This document shows positions 51,033 through 60,029 of a stretch of 64,000 nucleotides of DNA, one piece after another. The notes under the pieces were generated by a model. That model made no database searches, was not told the origin of the DNA, and saw nothing but the letters and a program-made list of their open reading frames with translations. The stretch is taken from the NCBI RefSeq assembly GCF_902141855.1, contig NZ_CABFVH010000006.1, positions 1-64,000 of the forward strand, in the 5' to 3' direction. The first letter of the stretch is position 1. Every line of letters starts with the position of its first letter. Made by a program: the position numbers and the translations under genes. This DNA is from Methylobacterium dankookense (GTDB taxonomy: Bacteria; Pseudomonadota; Alphaproteobacteria; Rhizobiales; Beijerinckiaceae).

Positions 51033-52844
51033 ATGTCACGTCCCGCAAGAACGAGCCCGGCGCCCAGGATGCGTGAGTCTCGGCTCTCCCCCCGCCACGG
51101 GCTTGCGAAGGGAGCGGCCCTGGCGCGCTCCACCCTGTTCGGGCTGGTGATCGGCGGCGTCGGCGCCGGCGGGGCGCTCGCCCAGACCGCCAGCCAGATC
51201 ACGCCGCCGAGCTTCCGCCCCGGCCAGCAGAATGCGGGCGGCGGCCTCGTCTTCTCCGGTCAGCCCGGTCTCGGGACCCCCGCCGGCGCCGAGCGCCTGA
51301 ACGTGCGCCTGTCGGGCGTCACGATCGAGAACGCGCCGCCGGCCTTCGCCGCCGAGGTCGAGGCGCTGCAGAGCCGCCTCACCGGGCGCCAGATCCCGGC
51401 CGCCGAGATCTTCGCCGCCGCCCGCGAGCTCGAGGCGGCCATCATCCGCTCCGGCGCGGTGCTCACCCGCGTCGTGCTGCCGGCCCAGACCCTGCGCAAC
51501 GGCGGGCGCCTGCGCCTCGTGGTCGTCAACGGCTTCATCGATCGCGTCGAGTTCCGGAACGTGGCGGACCCGGTCCGCGACCGCGTCGCCCTCCTGCTCG
51601 AGCCGCTGGTCGGCCGGCGCGACCTCCAGATCGGCGAGATCGAGCGCCGCCTGCTGCTCGCCGGCGACACGCCCGGCACCGCCCTGCGCTCGACGCTGGC
51701 GCCGAGCTCGGCGCAAGGCGCGACGAACCTGATCATCGAGGCGGTCTACAAGCCGGTCACCGGCTTCTTCGGCGGCGACAACACCGTCGGCCCGCAGCTC
51801 GGCGGCTTCACCCTCGGCGGCGGCTTCGACGTCAACACCGCCTTCGGCTACGGCGAGACGCTCTACTTCCGCAGCTTCGGCAATCCGAGCGGCAACGACG
51901 CCAACGGCGTCGGCGGCTCGTTCAGCGACTTCCCGCGCCTGCGCACCTTCGCGGGCGGCTTCATCCTGCCGCTCGGCACCGACGGCCTGACCTTCAACTT
52001 CGAGGCGACGAAGAGCCAGACCGCGCCGCGGCTCGCCAACTTCCAGACGGCGAGCGACTACGAGCGCCTGTCCTTCCGCCTGCGCTACCCCTGGCTGCGC
52101 AGCCGCACGGCCAACTTCTATTCCGAGGCCGCCTTCGACGCGACGCGCGAGGAGCTCGGCCTGCTCGTGGCGCCGACCTTCGCCCCGCTCAGCCTCGACC
52201 GGCTGCGCATCCTGCGCCTGAGCGGCCTCGGCGACCTGCGCTTCGAGAATGGCGGCCTGCTCGCCGGCAGCGCCACGCTGTCGCTCGGCCTCGACGGGCT
52301 GGGCGCGCGCAGCGCCGCCGACGCGACGCCGATCCTGCCGCTCTCGCGCCTCGGTGCCGATGCCGAGTTCCAGAAGTTCGACGCCGTCGTCAGCTACACC
52401 CAGCCGCTGTTCGATCCGCTGGTGCTCGGCCTCTACGCCCGCGGCCAGACCTCGTTCGGCCAGGCGCTGCCGCGCAGCGAGCAGATCGGCTTCGCCTCGT
52501 TCCAGGAACTCTCCACCTTCGACGCGGGCAGTCTCGGCGGCGACAGCGGCTGGGTGGTGCGCGGCGAGCTCTCGGCGCCCTTCGCGGTCAACCCGGAGGG
52601 CCTGCCGCTCTCGGTGGCGCCCTACGTGTTCGGCGCCACCGGCGCGCTCTACCTGGAGCGCCCCACCGCGGTCGAGCGGGCGACCCTGCACGTCTCCTCG
52701 GTCGGCCTCGGCGTGCGCCTGATCAGCCAGGCCGAGCCCACCGGCACGCTGACCTCCCTGACGCTCGAATTCGGCCGCCGCTTCCGCGACGACGCGCTGC
52801 CGGACGCCAACCGCTTCACGGTGCTCGGCTCGATCCGCTTCTGA
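51033..52844 (+). CDS. Two-partner secretion outer-membrane transporter TpsB (ShlB/FhaC family)
   Basis: 603 residues. A signal peptide with a long basic start (hydrophobic core STLFGLVIGGVGAGGALA, cut near AQT) leads to two POTRA domains (about 80-230; NVRLSGVTIENAPPAFAAEV, GAVLTRVVLPAQTLRNGGRL, VVVNGFIDRVEF) and a C-terminal 16-strand barrel that begins near ATNLIIEAVYKPVTGFFGGD and ends in a phenylalanine (VLGSIRF), the outer-membrane insertion signal. TpsB exports its TpsA partner, here the next gene, 52 bases downstream. ATG 51033 is preferred for the signal-peptide layout; ATG 51069 is an alternative. Confidence 0.9.
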   Translation: MSRPARTSPAPRMRESRLSPRHGLAKGAALARSTLFGLVIGGVGAGGALAQTASQITPPSFRPGQQNAGGGLVFSGQPGLGTPAGAERLNVRLSGVTIENAPPAFAAEVEALQSRLTGRQIPAAEIFAAARELEAAIIRSGAVLTRVVLPAQTLRNGGRLRLVVVNGFIDRVEFRNVADPVRDRVALLLEPLVGRRDLQIGEIERRLLLAGDTPGTALRSTLAPSSAQGATNLIIEAVYKPVTGFFGGDNTVGPQLGGFTLGGGFDVNTAFGYGETLYFRSFGNPSGNDANGVGGSFSDFPRLRTFAGGFILPLGTDGLTFNFEATKSQTAPRLANFQTASDYERLSFRLRYPWLRSRTANFYSEAAFDATREELGLLVAPTFAPLSLDRLRILRLSGLGDLRFENGGLLAGSATLSLGLDGLGARSAADATPILPLSRLGADAEFQKFDAVVSYTQPLFDPLVLGLYARGQTSFGQALPRSEQIGFASFQELSTFDAGSLGGDSGWVVRGELSAPFAVNPEGLPLSVAPYVFGATGALYLERPTAVERATLHVSSVGLGVRLISQAEPTGTLTSLTLEFGRRFRDDALPDANRFTVLGSIRF

Positions 52845-52896
52845 GCCGGCCGCGCCGCCACACCGTCTTCCCGAGATCGCCCGCCGAGATCGCCCG

Positions 52897-55800
52897 ATGA
52901 ACCGCACCTGCAAACCGCTGATCAAGGCGCTTCTGGCCGGCACCGCCCTGACCCAGCCCGCCGCCCTCGTCGCCGGCGAGCTGCCGCACGGCGCCAGCAC
53001 GGTCTATGGCGGCGTCGGCATCGCGACGCCCTCGGCCAACCAGATGACCATCCAGCAGACGACGCCGACCGCGATCGTCAACTGGCAGGGCTTCTCGGTG
53101 GGCGCCGGCGCCCGCGTCGACATCAGCCAGCCCTCCGCCTCCTCGGCCCTGCTCAACCGGGTCACCGGCTCGGCGACATCGACCATCGCCGGCCAGATCA
53201 ACGCCAACGGGCAGGTCTACCTCGTCAACCCGAACGGCATCGCCATCACCCCGACCGGCACCGTGAATGCCGGCGGCTTCGTCGCCTCCTCCCTCGACAT
53301 CGCGGACCAGGACTTCGTCGCGGGGCGGCGCATCTTCCGCGGCAGCGGCCAGTCGGCCGCCGTGTCGAACGCGGGCACCATCGCGATCCAGCAGGGCGGC
53401 TACGCGGCGCTGCTCGGCGGCCGGGTCGAGAACAGCGGCGTGATCAGCGTGCCGATGGGCCGGGTCGGCCTGGGCGCGGGCGAGCAGGCCACCCTCGACC
53501 TCTCGGGCGACGGCTTCCTGCAGGTGGCGATCCCCTCGAAGGGCGACGGCTCGGACGCCGCCCTGATCCGGCACAGCGGCCGGATCAGCGCCACGGGCGG
53601 GCGCGTCGAGATGCAGGCGGCCACCGCGCGCGAGGCCGCGCGCAACGCGATCAACCTGTCCGGCCTCGTCGAGGCGCGCAGCGTCAGCGGGCGCAACGGC
53701 GCGATCGTGCTCGGCGGCGGCGAGGGCGGCACGGTCACGGTCTCGGGCCGGCTGAACGCCTCGGCGCGCGGCGCGGCGCGGCAGGCCGCGGCCAAGCCCG
53801 CGCGCGGCGGCACCATCACGGTGACCGGCAGCGACGTCCGGCTGAACGGCGCGACACTCTCGGCGGACGGCACGGCCGGCGGCGGCACGATCCGCGTCGG
53901 CGGCGGCTTCCAGGGCCAGGGCCCGCTGCAACGGGCCGCCACCACCACGGTCGATGCGGGGACCACGATCAGCGCCAATGCCGGCCGGACCGGCAATGGC
54001 GGCGACATCGTGGTGTGGTCGGACAGGTTCACGGATTTCGCGGGCCGGATCAGCGCGACGGGCGGCACGCAGGGCGGCAATGGCGGCCAGGCCGAGGTCT
54101 CGGGCAAGGCGCAGCTCGCCTATACCGGCACGACGGTGCTCACCGCCGCCAACGGGGCCTTCGGCACCCTGCTGCTCGACCCCTACAACGTCACGATCTC
54201 CAGCGGGACCGACGCGAACCAGACGGGCTTCGCCGCCACCGGCAACGACTCGGTGATCAACGCGACGACGCTCCAGAACGCGCTCGCCACCGCCAACGTC
54301 ACCGTGACGACGGGCGGAGCGGGCAGCCCCGGCACGCAGGCGGGCGACATCACGGTGGCCGCGCCCGTGACCTGGGGCACCGGGGCCGGCGGGGCCCGCA
54401 CGACGCTGACGCTGAGCGCCTACCGCTCGATCGCGGTGAACGCGAACCTGACGGTGAGCGGCAGCGGCGACCTCGTCCTCAACACCAACCAGGGCGGCAC
54501 GGGCGGCACGCTGACCTTCGGCCCCGGCGCGAGCGCCTCGTTCACCGGAACCGTTCCGCCGACCGCCCGCTCCCTGGTGATCGACACCCTGCCCTACACG
54601 ATCCTGGGCAGCCAGACGGACCTGCTCGGCGCCCTCAGCACCCAGGCCGGGGCGGCCGGGCGCTACGCCCTGGCCACCAACGTCGATGTCACGGGCATCC
54701 CGTTCACGCGGCCGCTCAACACCTCCCAGCCGAGCAGCACCGCCCCGAACGGCGCCGACATCCCCTTCACCGGCACGTTCAACGGCCTCGGCCACACGAT
54801 CAATGGGCTCTCCATTACCTCTCCGAACCAGTATGTGGGCCTGTTTGGGACGGTGAACGGGGGCACGATCGCGAACCTGAACCTCACGAACGTCAACATC
54901 CGCAGCACCTACGGCGGCACCGGCGCCAGCTACGTCGGCGGCCTGGTGGGTCTTGCCAACAACGCGACCCTCTTCGGGGTGAGCGTCAGCGGAGCGGTCG
55001 CCAACGCGACCGCCAACACCGCCTCCTTCACCGCGACCGGTGGCCTGGCCGGCACCAGCTCCGGCACGGTGACGCGCTCCGTCGCGAACGTGGCGGTCAC
55101 GGGCGGGGGCAGCACCGGATCGAGCTCCACCGGCGGCCTGATCGGGGAGAACAACAGCACCGTCTCGCAATCCTTCGCGACCGGCGCCGTCAGCGCCAAC
55201 GGCGCGGCGGGCTTCAACGATGTCGGCGGCCTGATCGGCACCAATGGCGGGGCCGTGACGCAATCCTACGCGACCGGTGCCGTGACCGGCGGCAACTCGT
55301 CGGCGACCGGAGAGGCCGGCACGGTCGGCGTCGGCAGCTTCACCGGCGGCCTGATCGGTTTCGGCGGCGGCGGCAACCTCGACCAGGTCTACGCCACCGG
55401 TCAGGTCCGCGGCGGGAATGGGCCGACGAGCAACAGCTATACGGGCGGCCTCGTCGGCTACGGCACCAGTCCCGTCGCCCGGGCCTACGCGACGGGGGCG
55501 GTGACGGGCGGCGCTTCGAGCAACGCCTTTACCGGCAGCCTGATCGGCTACCAGACCGGCACGGTCACCCAGTCCTACGGCGTGGGCGCCGTCACGGCCG
55601 GCACCGGCGCCTCGGTCGTCACGGGCGGCTTGTTCGGCTTCTCGAACGGCACGGGGGTCACGGCCTCGTTTTGGGATACGACCACGACGGGCCAGACGGC
55701 CGCCTCCGGCAACACGCCGACCCTCACCGGGGCGACCGGCCTCACCACGGCCCAGTTCCAGGACCCGGCCGCCTTCGTACAGACGGCCTCCGCCCAGGGC

Positions 55801-56754
55801 TGGAACTTCCAGACCACCTGGGCGCCGCCGAGCGCGGGCTTCTACCCCGAGCTCTACAGCACCGCGCGCGTCATCGCGGTGACCGCGGATCCGCAGACGC
55901 GCGCCTTCGGCGCGGCCAACCCGCCGCTGACCGGCACGGTCTTCGGCGGCCCCGGCACCAACGCCTTCGACACCTCCACGACGCAGCCGAGCGCCGCGAG
56001 CCTGCTCACCACCACGGCCACGCAGGCCAGCCCCGCCGGCGACTACCCGATCAGCCCGATCGCGGGGACCTTCGTCAGCATCGGCGGCGTGACCTACCGC
56101 GTCGCCGGGACCGGCAGCACGCTCACCGTCACGCCCGGGCAGGCGGTCCAGGACAGGCCGGCCGAGGCGAGCGCGATCGCCAACGCCACCGTCACCCCGA
56201 ACACCACCACCTTCCTGCCGAACTTCACGACGCCGGCGCTGACCCTGCCCGACGCGGTCGCCACGCTGACCATCGGCGGCGGCGGCCCGACGATCGGACC
56301 GGCGCAGGGCAGCCAGGACGCCGGCGGCAGTTCCACGCGCGCGGGGGCTCAAAACACACTTGCCGCGGTCCAGCGCGCCGCGAACACTCTTGAAGGGAAG
56401 CTGGCCGCCTGCGATAGAAGCAACAACGCCGGTCTGCGCGGCACCACGACCTGCTACAGCAACGCGCTCGACGGCTTCGCCGACACGCTGGAGATCCAGG
56501 TCCAGCAGTTGCCGCCCGCCTTCCGCAGCCTCCCGGCGGTGATCCGCCAGGCGGCGCGCCAGGTCCGCGCGGCGACGACGGTGGCGGAGGCCCGGGCGGC
56601 GGTGCGGGTGGCCGTGGTGGCCGTTCGGAAAGCCATCTCGCTCCTGCGGGCGGATGAACCGGCGGTGGCGCGTCTCCAGGTCAGACAAGGCAATGCGATC
56701 GCCTCCGCCCTCCGCACGGTCGACAACCGCCTCTCGCGTGCGGTCGGCCTCTGA
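52897..56754 (+). CDS. TpsA exoprotein with FHA N-terminal domain, GLUG repeats and Cys-paired tail
   Basis: 1285 residues. Signal peptide (LIKALLAGTALTQPAALVAG), then the TPS/FHA secretion domain (about 30-300) with QQTTPTAIVNWQGFSVG, VYLVNPNGIAITPTG and VNAGGFVASSLDI. A beta-helix region follows, then four to six GLUG repeats (about 640-920; GGLIGTNGGAVTQSYATGAV), an MBG-like segment VTADPQTRAFGAANPPLTG (about 985), and a helical C-terminus (about 1160-1285). Apart from Cys5 in the signal peptide I see only two cysteines, 1172 and 1186, in that C-terminal part. Some TPS adhesins use such a Cys pair to stay anchored to the cell. Predicted role: surface adhesin or matrix protein. It is exported by the TpsB upstream and overlaps the caspase-like gene downstream. 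Confidence 0.88.
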   Translation: MNRTCKPLIKALLAGTALTQPAALVAGELPHGASTVYGGVGIATPSANQMTIQQTTPTAIVNWQGFSVGAGARVDISQPSASSALLNRVTGSATSTIAGQINANGQVYLVNPNGIAITPTGTVNAGGFVASSLDIADQDFVAGRRIFRGSGQSAAVSNAGTIAIQQGGYAALLGGRVENSGVISVPMGRVGLGAGEQATLDLSGDGFLQVAIPSKGDGSDAALIRHSGRISATGGRVEMQAATAREAARNAINLSGLVEARSVSGRNGAIVLGGGEGGTVTVSGRLNASARGAARQAAAKPARGGTITVTGSDVRLNGATLSADGTAGGGTIRVGGGFQGQGPLQRAATTTVDAGTTISANAGRTGNGGDIVVWSDRFTDFAGRISATGGTQGGNGGQAEVSGKAQLAYTGTTVLTAANGAFGTLLLDPYNVTISSGTDANQTGFAATGNDSVINATTLQNALATANVTVTTGGAGSPGTQAGDITVAAPVTWGTGAGGARTTLTLSAYRSIAVNANLTVSGSGDLVLNTNQGGTGGTLTFGPGASASFTGTVPPTARSLVIDTLPYTILGSQTDLLGALSTQAGAAGRYALATNVDVTGIPFTRPLNTSQPSSTAPNGADIPFTGTFNGLGHTINGLSITSPNQYVGLFGTVNGGTIANLNLTNVNIRSTYGGTGASYVGGLVGLANNATLFGVSVSGAVANATANTASFTATGGLAGTSSGTVTRSVANVAVTGGGSTGSSSTGGLIGENNSTVSQSFATGAVSANGAAGFNDVGGLIGTNGGAVTQSYATGAVTGGNSSATGEAGTVGVGSFTGGLIGFGGGGNLDQVYATGQVRGGNGPTSNSYTGGLVGYGTSPVARAYATGAVTGGASSNAFTGSLIGYQTGTVTQSYGVGAVTAGTGASVVTGGLFGFSNGTGVTASFWDTTTTGQTAASGNTPTLTGATGLTTAQFQDPAAFVQTASAQGWNFQTTWAPPSAGFYPELYSTARVIAVTADPQTRAFGAANPPLTGTVFGGPGTNAFDTSTTQPSAASLLTTTATQASPAGDYPISPIAGTFVSIGGVTYRVAGTGSTLTVTPGQAVQDRPAEASAIANATVTPNTTTFLPNFTTPALTLPDAVATLTIGGGGPTIGPAQGSQDAGGSSTRAGAQNTLAAVQRAANTLEGKLAACDRSNNAGLRGTTTCYSNALDGFADTLEIQVQQLPPAFRSLPAVIRQAARQVRAATTVAEARAAVRVAVVAVRKAISLLRADEPAVARLQVRQGNAIASALRTVDNRLSRAVGL

Positions 56755-58741
56755 TCCCGCCACGACGCGCCGTCCGGGCCTCGTCCGGACGGCGCGCGGC
56801 CTGATCGCCGCCGGGATCCTCGCCCTCGTCCATCTGCCCGCGGCGGGCGCCGCCGAGACGCGGGTGGCGCTGGTGATCGGCAATGCCGACTACAAGGCGT
56901 TCAAGCCGCTCAAGAACCCGACCAACGACGCGGCCGATATCGGCACCGCGCTGAAGGTGATGGGCTTCAAGGTGCTGAAGGGCAACGACCTGACGCGCGC
57001 CGAGATGCTCGACCTGATCAAGCGCTTCCAGGCCGAGGCGAAGAACGCGGACGCGGCGATCTTCTACTATGCCGGCCACGGCTTCCAGGTCGACCAGAAG
57101 AACTACCTCGTCCCGGTCGACGCCGCGATCACGAAGGCGGAGGAGGTGAGCGGGCAGACGGTCGACCTGCAGCAGCTCACCACCGGCCTGGAGAACGGCC
57201 GCAGCAGCCGCCTGATCTTCCTCGATGCCTGCCGCAACAACCCGCTGCGCGGCCATCCCGGCGAGGTCGGGGGCAAGGAGATCCATGACGGGCTCGCGCG
57301 CCTCGGCAGCGCGGCGGGCTTCCTGTTCGCCTATGCCACGCAGCCGGACAACGTCGCCTTCGACGGCGGCGGCCGCAACAGCCCCTTCGCCCAGGCCTTC
57401 CTCAGCCATCTGCCCGCGCGCGGGCAGGACATCAACACGATGATGATCGAGGTCCGCAAGGACGTCATCGCGGCCACGGGCGGCTACCAGATCCCCTGGG
57501 AGAACTCGTCGCTGACGACGCAGTTCTACTTCTCGCCCGGCCAGCCGGCGCCCGTCTCGCCCGAGACCCAGCTCTGGCAGCTCGCCGCGACGAGCCGCGA
57601 CCAGAGCCTGTTGCGCGTCTATGTCGGCCGCTATCCCGAGGGGGCCCACGCGGCGGAGGCGCAGCGCATCCTGAAGGTCGCCTCGGCCGAGCCGGCGGCG
57701 ACGAGCGCCAGCGTGGCGCGCAGCACCTCGGACGTCGACAACATCTCGGACGACCGGCTCTGGGACCTCGCGCAGCGCTCGCGGATCCGGGCCCTCGTCG
57801 AGTTCTACATCGACCGCCGGCCGGATGGGCGGCACGTCCCCGCGGCCCGCGAGCTGCTCCAGAGCCTGCCGAGCGCCGAGGAATCGGACCTGAAGCCCGA
57901 GGTCGTCTGCGACCGCAGCGCCACGCATCCGCGCGACGCCACGGCGAACATGCCGGGCGTGCCGCTCGCCGAGCTCGCCCGCAACGGCGACGCGGCGGTG
58001 GCATCCTGCCGGGCGGCCTGGAAGGCCAATCCCGAAATGCCGCACTACGCGGCCCTGCTCGCGCGCGCGCTCGCCGCGACGGGCCAGCGCGCCGAGGCGG
58101 TGGAGCTGTACCGGCTCGCGGCGGACCGGGGCGACCTGCGTGCGATGGTGAGCCTCGGCCTCATTCTGGAGACTGGCGACGGCGCGCCCCGCGACCCGAA
58201 GGCGGCCTACGACCTCTACGCGCGCGCGGCCGAGCGCGGCAGCCCGGACGGGGCCATCAACCTCGCGGTCGCCCTGATGGAGGGGACCGCGATCGCCCGG
58301 GATTCGAACCGCGCGATCACGCTCCTCAAGCGGGCCTCGACCGCGGGCTCGGCGATCGCGACCTACAATCTCGGCGTGCTGGCCGAGCGCGGCGTCTACA
58401 AGGGCAGCTCGGCGCTGCAATATTTCGTGCGGGCCACGGAACTCGGCGACCCGCGCGGCTTCCTCTCGGCCGCCATTCTCCTCGACGAGGGCCGGACCGT
58501 CTCCAAGAACCCGACCGATGCGGCCGAGATGCTCCTGCGCGGCGCCGCCTCGGATACCGGCGAGGTGATCGAGCAGGTGGTGCGGCGCGCCAGCACGTGG
58601 TCGCAGGACACCCTGCGGGCGCTTCAGGGCAAGCTGCAGCGGGCCGGCTATTACAGCGGCCCCCTCGACGGGCGCGGCGGCCCGAAGCTGCGCCAGCCCC
58701 TGGAGCAGTGGCGCCGGACCGGGGCCCTCTATCTCCAGTGA
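56738..58741 (+). CDS. Exported caspase-fold (peptidase C14) protein with Sel1 repeats
   Basis: About 667 residues. Signal peptide (ARGLIAAGILALVHLPAAGA), then a caspase-like p20 domain starting TRVALVIGNADYKAFKPLKN with catalytic His114 in YYAGHGFQ and Cys165 in FLDACRNNP. A middle region follows, then Sel1-type repeats (about 420-600; AVELYRLAADRGDLRAMVSL and AYDLYARAAERGSPDGAINL), ending in a peptidoglycan-binding-like QGKLQRAGYYSGPLDGRGG. His and Cys are both kept, so it should be an active cysteine peptidase in the periplasm. The start overlaps the end of tpsA; GTG 56738 gives the shortest overlap (17 bases), and ATG 56693 or 56654 are possible. Co-translation with TpsA suggests it processes or controls that exoprotein, which is inference. 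Confidence 0.85.
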   Translation: MRSASDPATTRRPGLVRTARGLIAAGILALVHLPAAGAAETRVALVIGNADYKAFKPLKNPTNDAADIGTALKVMGFKVLKGNDLTRAEMLDLIKRFQAEAKNADAAIFYYAGHGFQVDQKNYLVPVDAAITKAEEVSGQTVDLQQLTTGLENGRSSRLIFLDACRNNPLRGHPGEVGGKEIHDGLARLGSAAGFLFAYATQPDNVAFDGGGRNSPFAQAFLSHLPARGQDINTMMIEVRKDVIAATGGYQIPWENSSLTTQFYFSPGQPAPVSPETQLWQLAATSRDQSLLRVYVGRYPEGAHAAEAQRILKVASAEPAATSASVARSTSDVDNISDDRLWDLAQRSRIRALVEFYIDRRPDGRHVPAARELLQSLPSAEESDLKPEVVCDRSATHPRDATANMPGVPLAELARNGDAAVASCRAAWKANPEMPHYAALLARALAATGQRAEAVELYRLAADRGDLRAMVSLGLILETGDGAPRDPKAAYDLYARAAERGSPDGAINLAVALMEGTAIARDSNRAITLLKRASTAGSAIATYNLGVLAERGVYKGSSALQYFVRATELGDPRGFLSAAILLDEGRTVSKNPTDAAEMLLRGAASDTGEVIEQVVRRASTWSQDTLRALQGKLQRAGYYSGPLDGRGGPKLRQPLEQWRRTGALYLQ

Positions 58742-58844
58742 GCTGGCGGGCCCGCGATCCGCGCGGAGCCCGTCTGGTACGACATCGGGTTGATCCCTTC
58801 GGGATGGCGGATGCCGCCTTCTCAAGCGCCGCGCGGGCTTGGCC

Positions 58845-58881
58845 GAGACCGCGTCCGGTCCGATCAACCGGACGCGGTCTC
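58845..58881. terminator. Perfect bidirectional hairpin
   Basis: GAGACCGCGTCCGGT (58845-58859) and ACCGGACGCGGTCTC (58867-58881) pair perfectly around 7 bases. It lies between the convergent caspase-like gene and the proline-rich gene and overlaps the latter's stop codon, so it should end both transcripts. Confidence 0.75.
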
Positions 58882-59734
58882 AGATCTGGGAGGCGATCGA
58901 GCCGAAGCCCATGGCCCGGGCGCGGGCGCGGACCTGGGCCTTCTGATCCTCGCGCAGCTGGTCGAGGAACGGGCGCGCCACCGAGTAGATGCGCATCCCG
59001 GTGCCGATGCCGAAGGCCTCCTTCGGATCCTGCCCGGCGCGGACCATCGCGCTCTGCTGGGCGCTGATCTCCAGGAGTGCCTGTTCGAGGGGGGGCCAGT
59101 AGGGCTCCTGCTCGCGGGTGAGCCGCAGCGACAGCCGCATGCGGCGGATCTCGGCGGGGGTGAGCACGCCGCCCGGAGGCGGCTGGGCGCTCGGAAGGGC
59201 CGCCTGGAGCGGCCGGGGCGGCCTGGCTTCGGGCCTGGGCTCCGTCCTGGGCTCCGTCCTGGGCTCGGCCTTGGGCAGGGCCGCCACCCTCTGCCGCGGC
59301 GGCGGCGGCGGCGGCGCGGCCTCCTGCACCGGACCGGAATCCGTCTCGGCGGCCGGGGCCCGCGCGGACGGAACCTCGTGGAACGGAGCCCGGGACCGGG
59401 CGACGCCCCTCGGCTCAGCCGGCCGCGGCGCGGCCTCGCCCGGCGCGCTCGCGGGCGGCGGCTCGGCGCGGGACAGCGCCGGCTCGCGCAGCTCGGCGAC
59501 CTCTGCCTCGGCGACGATGCCCTGCGGCCGCGGCGCGCCCTGCGGGACGGCCGGCTTCGCGCGCGATTCGAAGGGCTTCAACGCGGTCGCGTTCTCGATC
59601 AGGAGCCCCTGCTGGGCCGGCAGAACCGGCCGCTCGCCCGGCGACAGGCTGACGATCGCCAGGGCGCCGACCGCGACCGCCGCGACGAAGGCCGCGGTGC
59701 TGCCGGCCACGGCAGAGACCCGCTTCCAGTTCAT
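58880..59734 (-). CDS. Membrane-anchored proline-rich protein with Spy/CpxP-like C-terminus
   Basis: 284 residues from the ATG at 59734 (MNWKRVSAVAGSTAAFVAAV). One N-terminal membrane helix is followed by a long Pro/Ala/Arg-rich linker with three near-identical TEP-R steps (about 175-190). A C-terminal ~95-residue helical domain contains LSLRLTREQEPYWPPLEQAL and FLDQLREDQKAQVRARARAM. The 'LT.EQE.YWPP.E.AL' pattern matches small periplasmic Spy/CpxP-type proteins (LTxxQ motif) common in Methylobacterium and Bradyrhizobium. It may be a periplasmic chaperone or stress protein tied to the inner membrane. GAGG precedes the start. The frame is open further to 59806 but without conserved sequence. 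Confidence 0.7.
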   Translation of the reverse strand: MNWKRVSAVAGSTAAFVAAVAVGALAIVSLSPGERPVLPAQQGLLIENATALKPFESRAKPAVPQGAPRPQGIVAEAEVAELREPALSRAEPPPASAPGEAAPRPAEPRGVARSRAPFHEVPSARAPAAETDSGPVQEAAPPPPPPRQRVAALPKAEPRTEPRTEPRPEARPPRPLQAALPSAQPPPGGVLTPAEIRRMRLSLRLTREQEPYWPPLEQALLEISAQQSAMVRAGQDPKEAFGIGTGMRIYSVARPFLDQLREDQKAQVRARARAMGFGSIASQI

Positions 59735-60029
59735 GGCCCAACCTCGCCAGCCCGAGATCGCGCGGGATATCGCCGCGCCTGCGCTGCCGCCGTAGCGCGC
59801 CATCATCGCGAAGATCGGCGATCTTGCCTAGAGCACACGTTCCCGAACTGAATACCGGCGCGGCGCAACGTCGGCGTCACAATGTCGAGCCTGGGACGCA
59901 CTGTCACCGCCGGCACGAAAGACCGGGCGGGAACGCGCTCGAACATCCTGATCTTGATCAGTAGGCAACACGTCACGAAACGTGCAGTATGGGCCAATAG
60001 CCTATCAAGCAGGTTTTGAGAAACGCGAC
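59735..60029. other. AT-richer gap before the phospholipase-like gene
   Basis: No gene supported; a 105-residue minus-strand frame here is compositionally unconvincing. Base composition drops relative to both sides, as it does in the following gene, suggesting that this stretch and that gene were acquired together. It should contain the promoters of both the divergent proline-rich gene and the phospholipase-like gene. Confidence 0.4.

Noticed and set aside
52816..56883. 1355-residue minus-strand frame opposite tpsA
   Set aside because: Antisense shadow; low-complexity composition and no motifs, while tpsA has clear domains.
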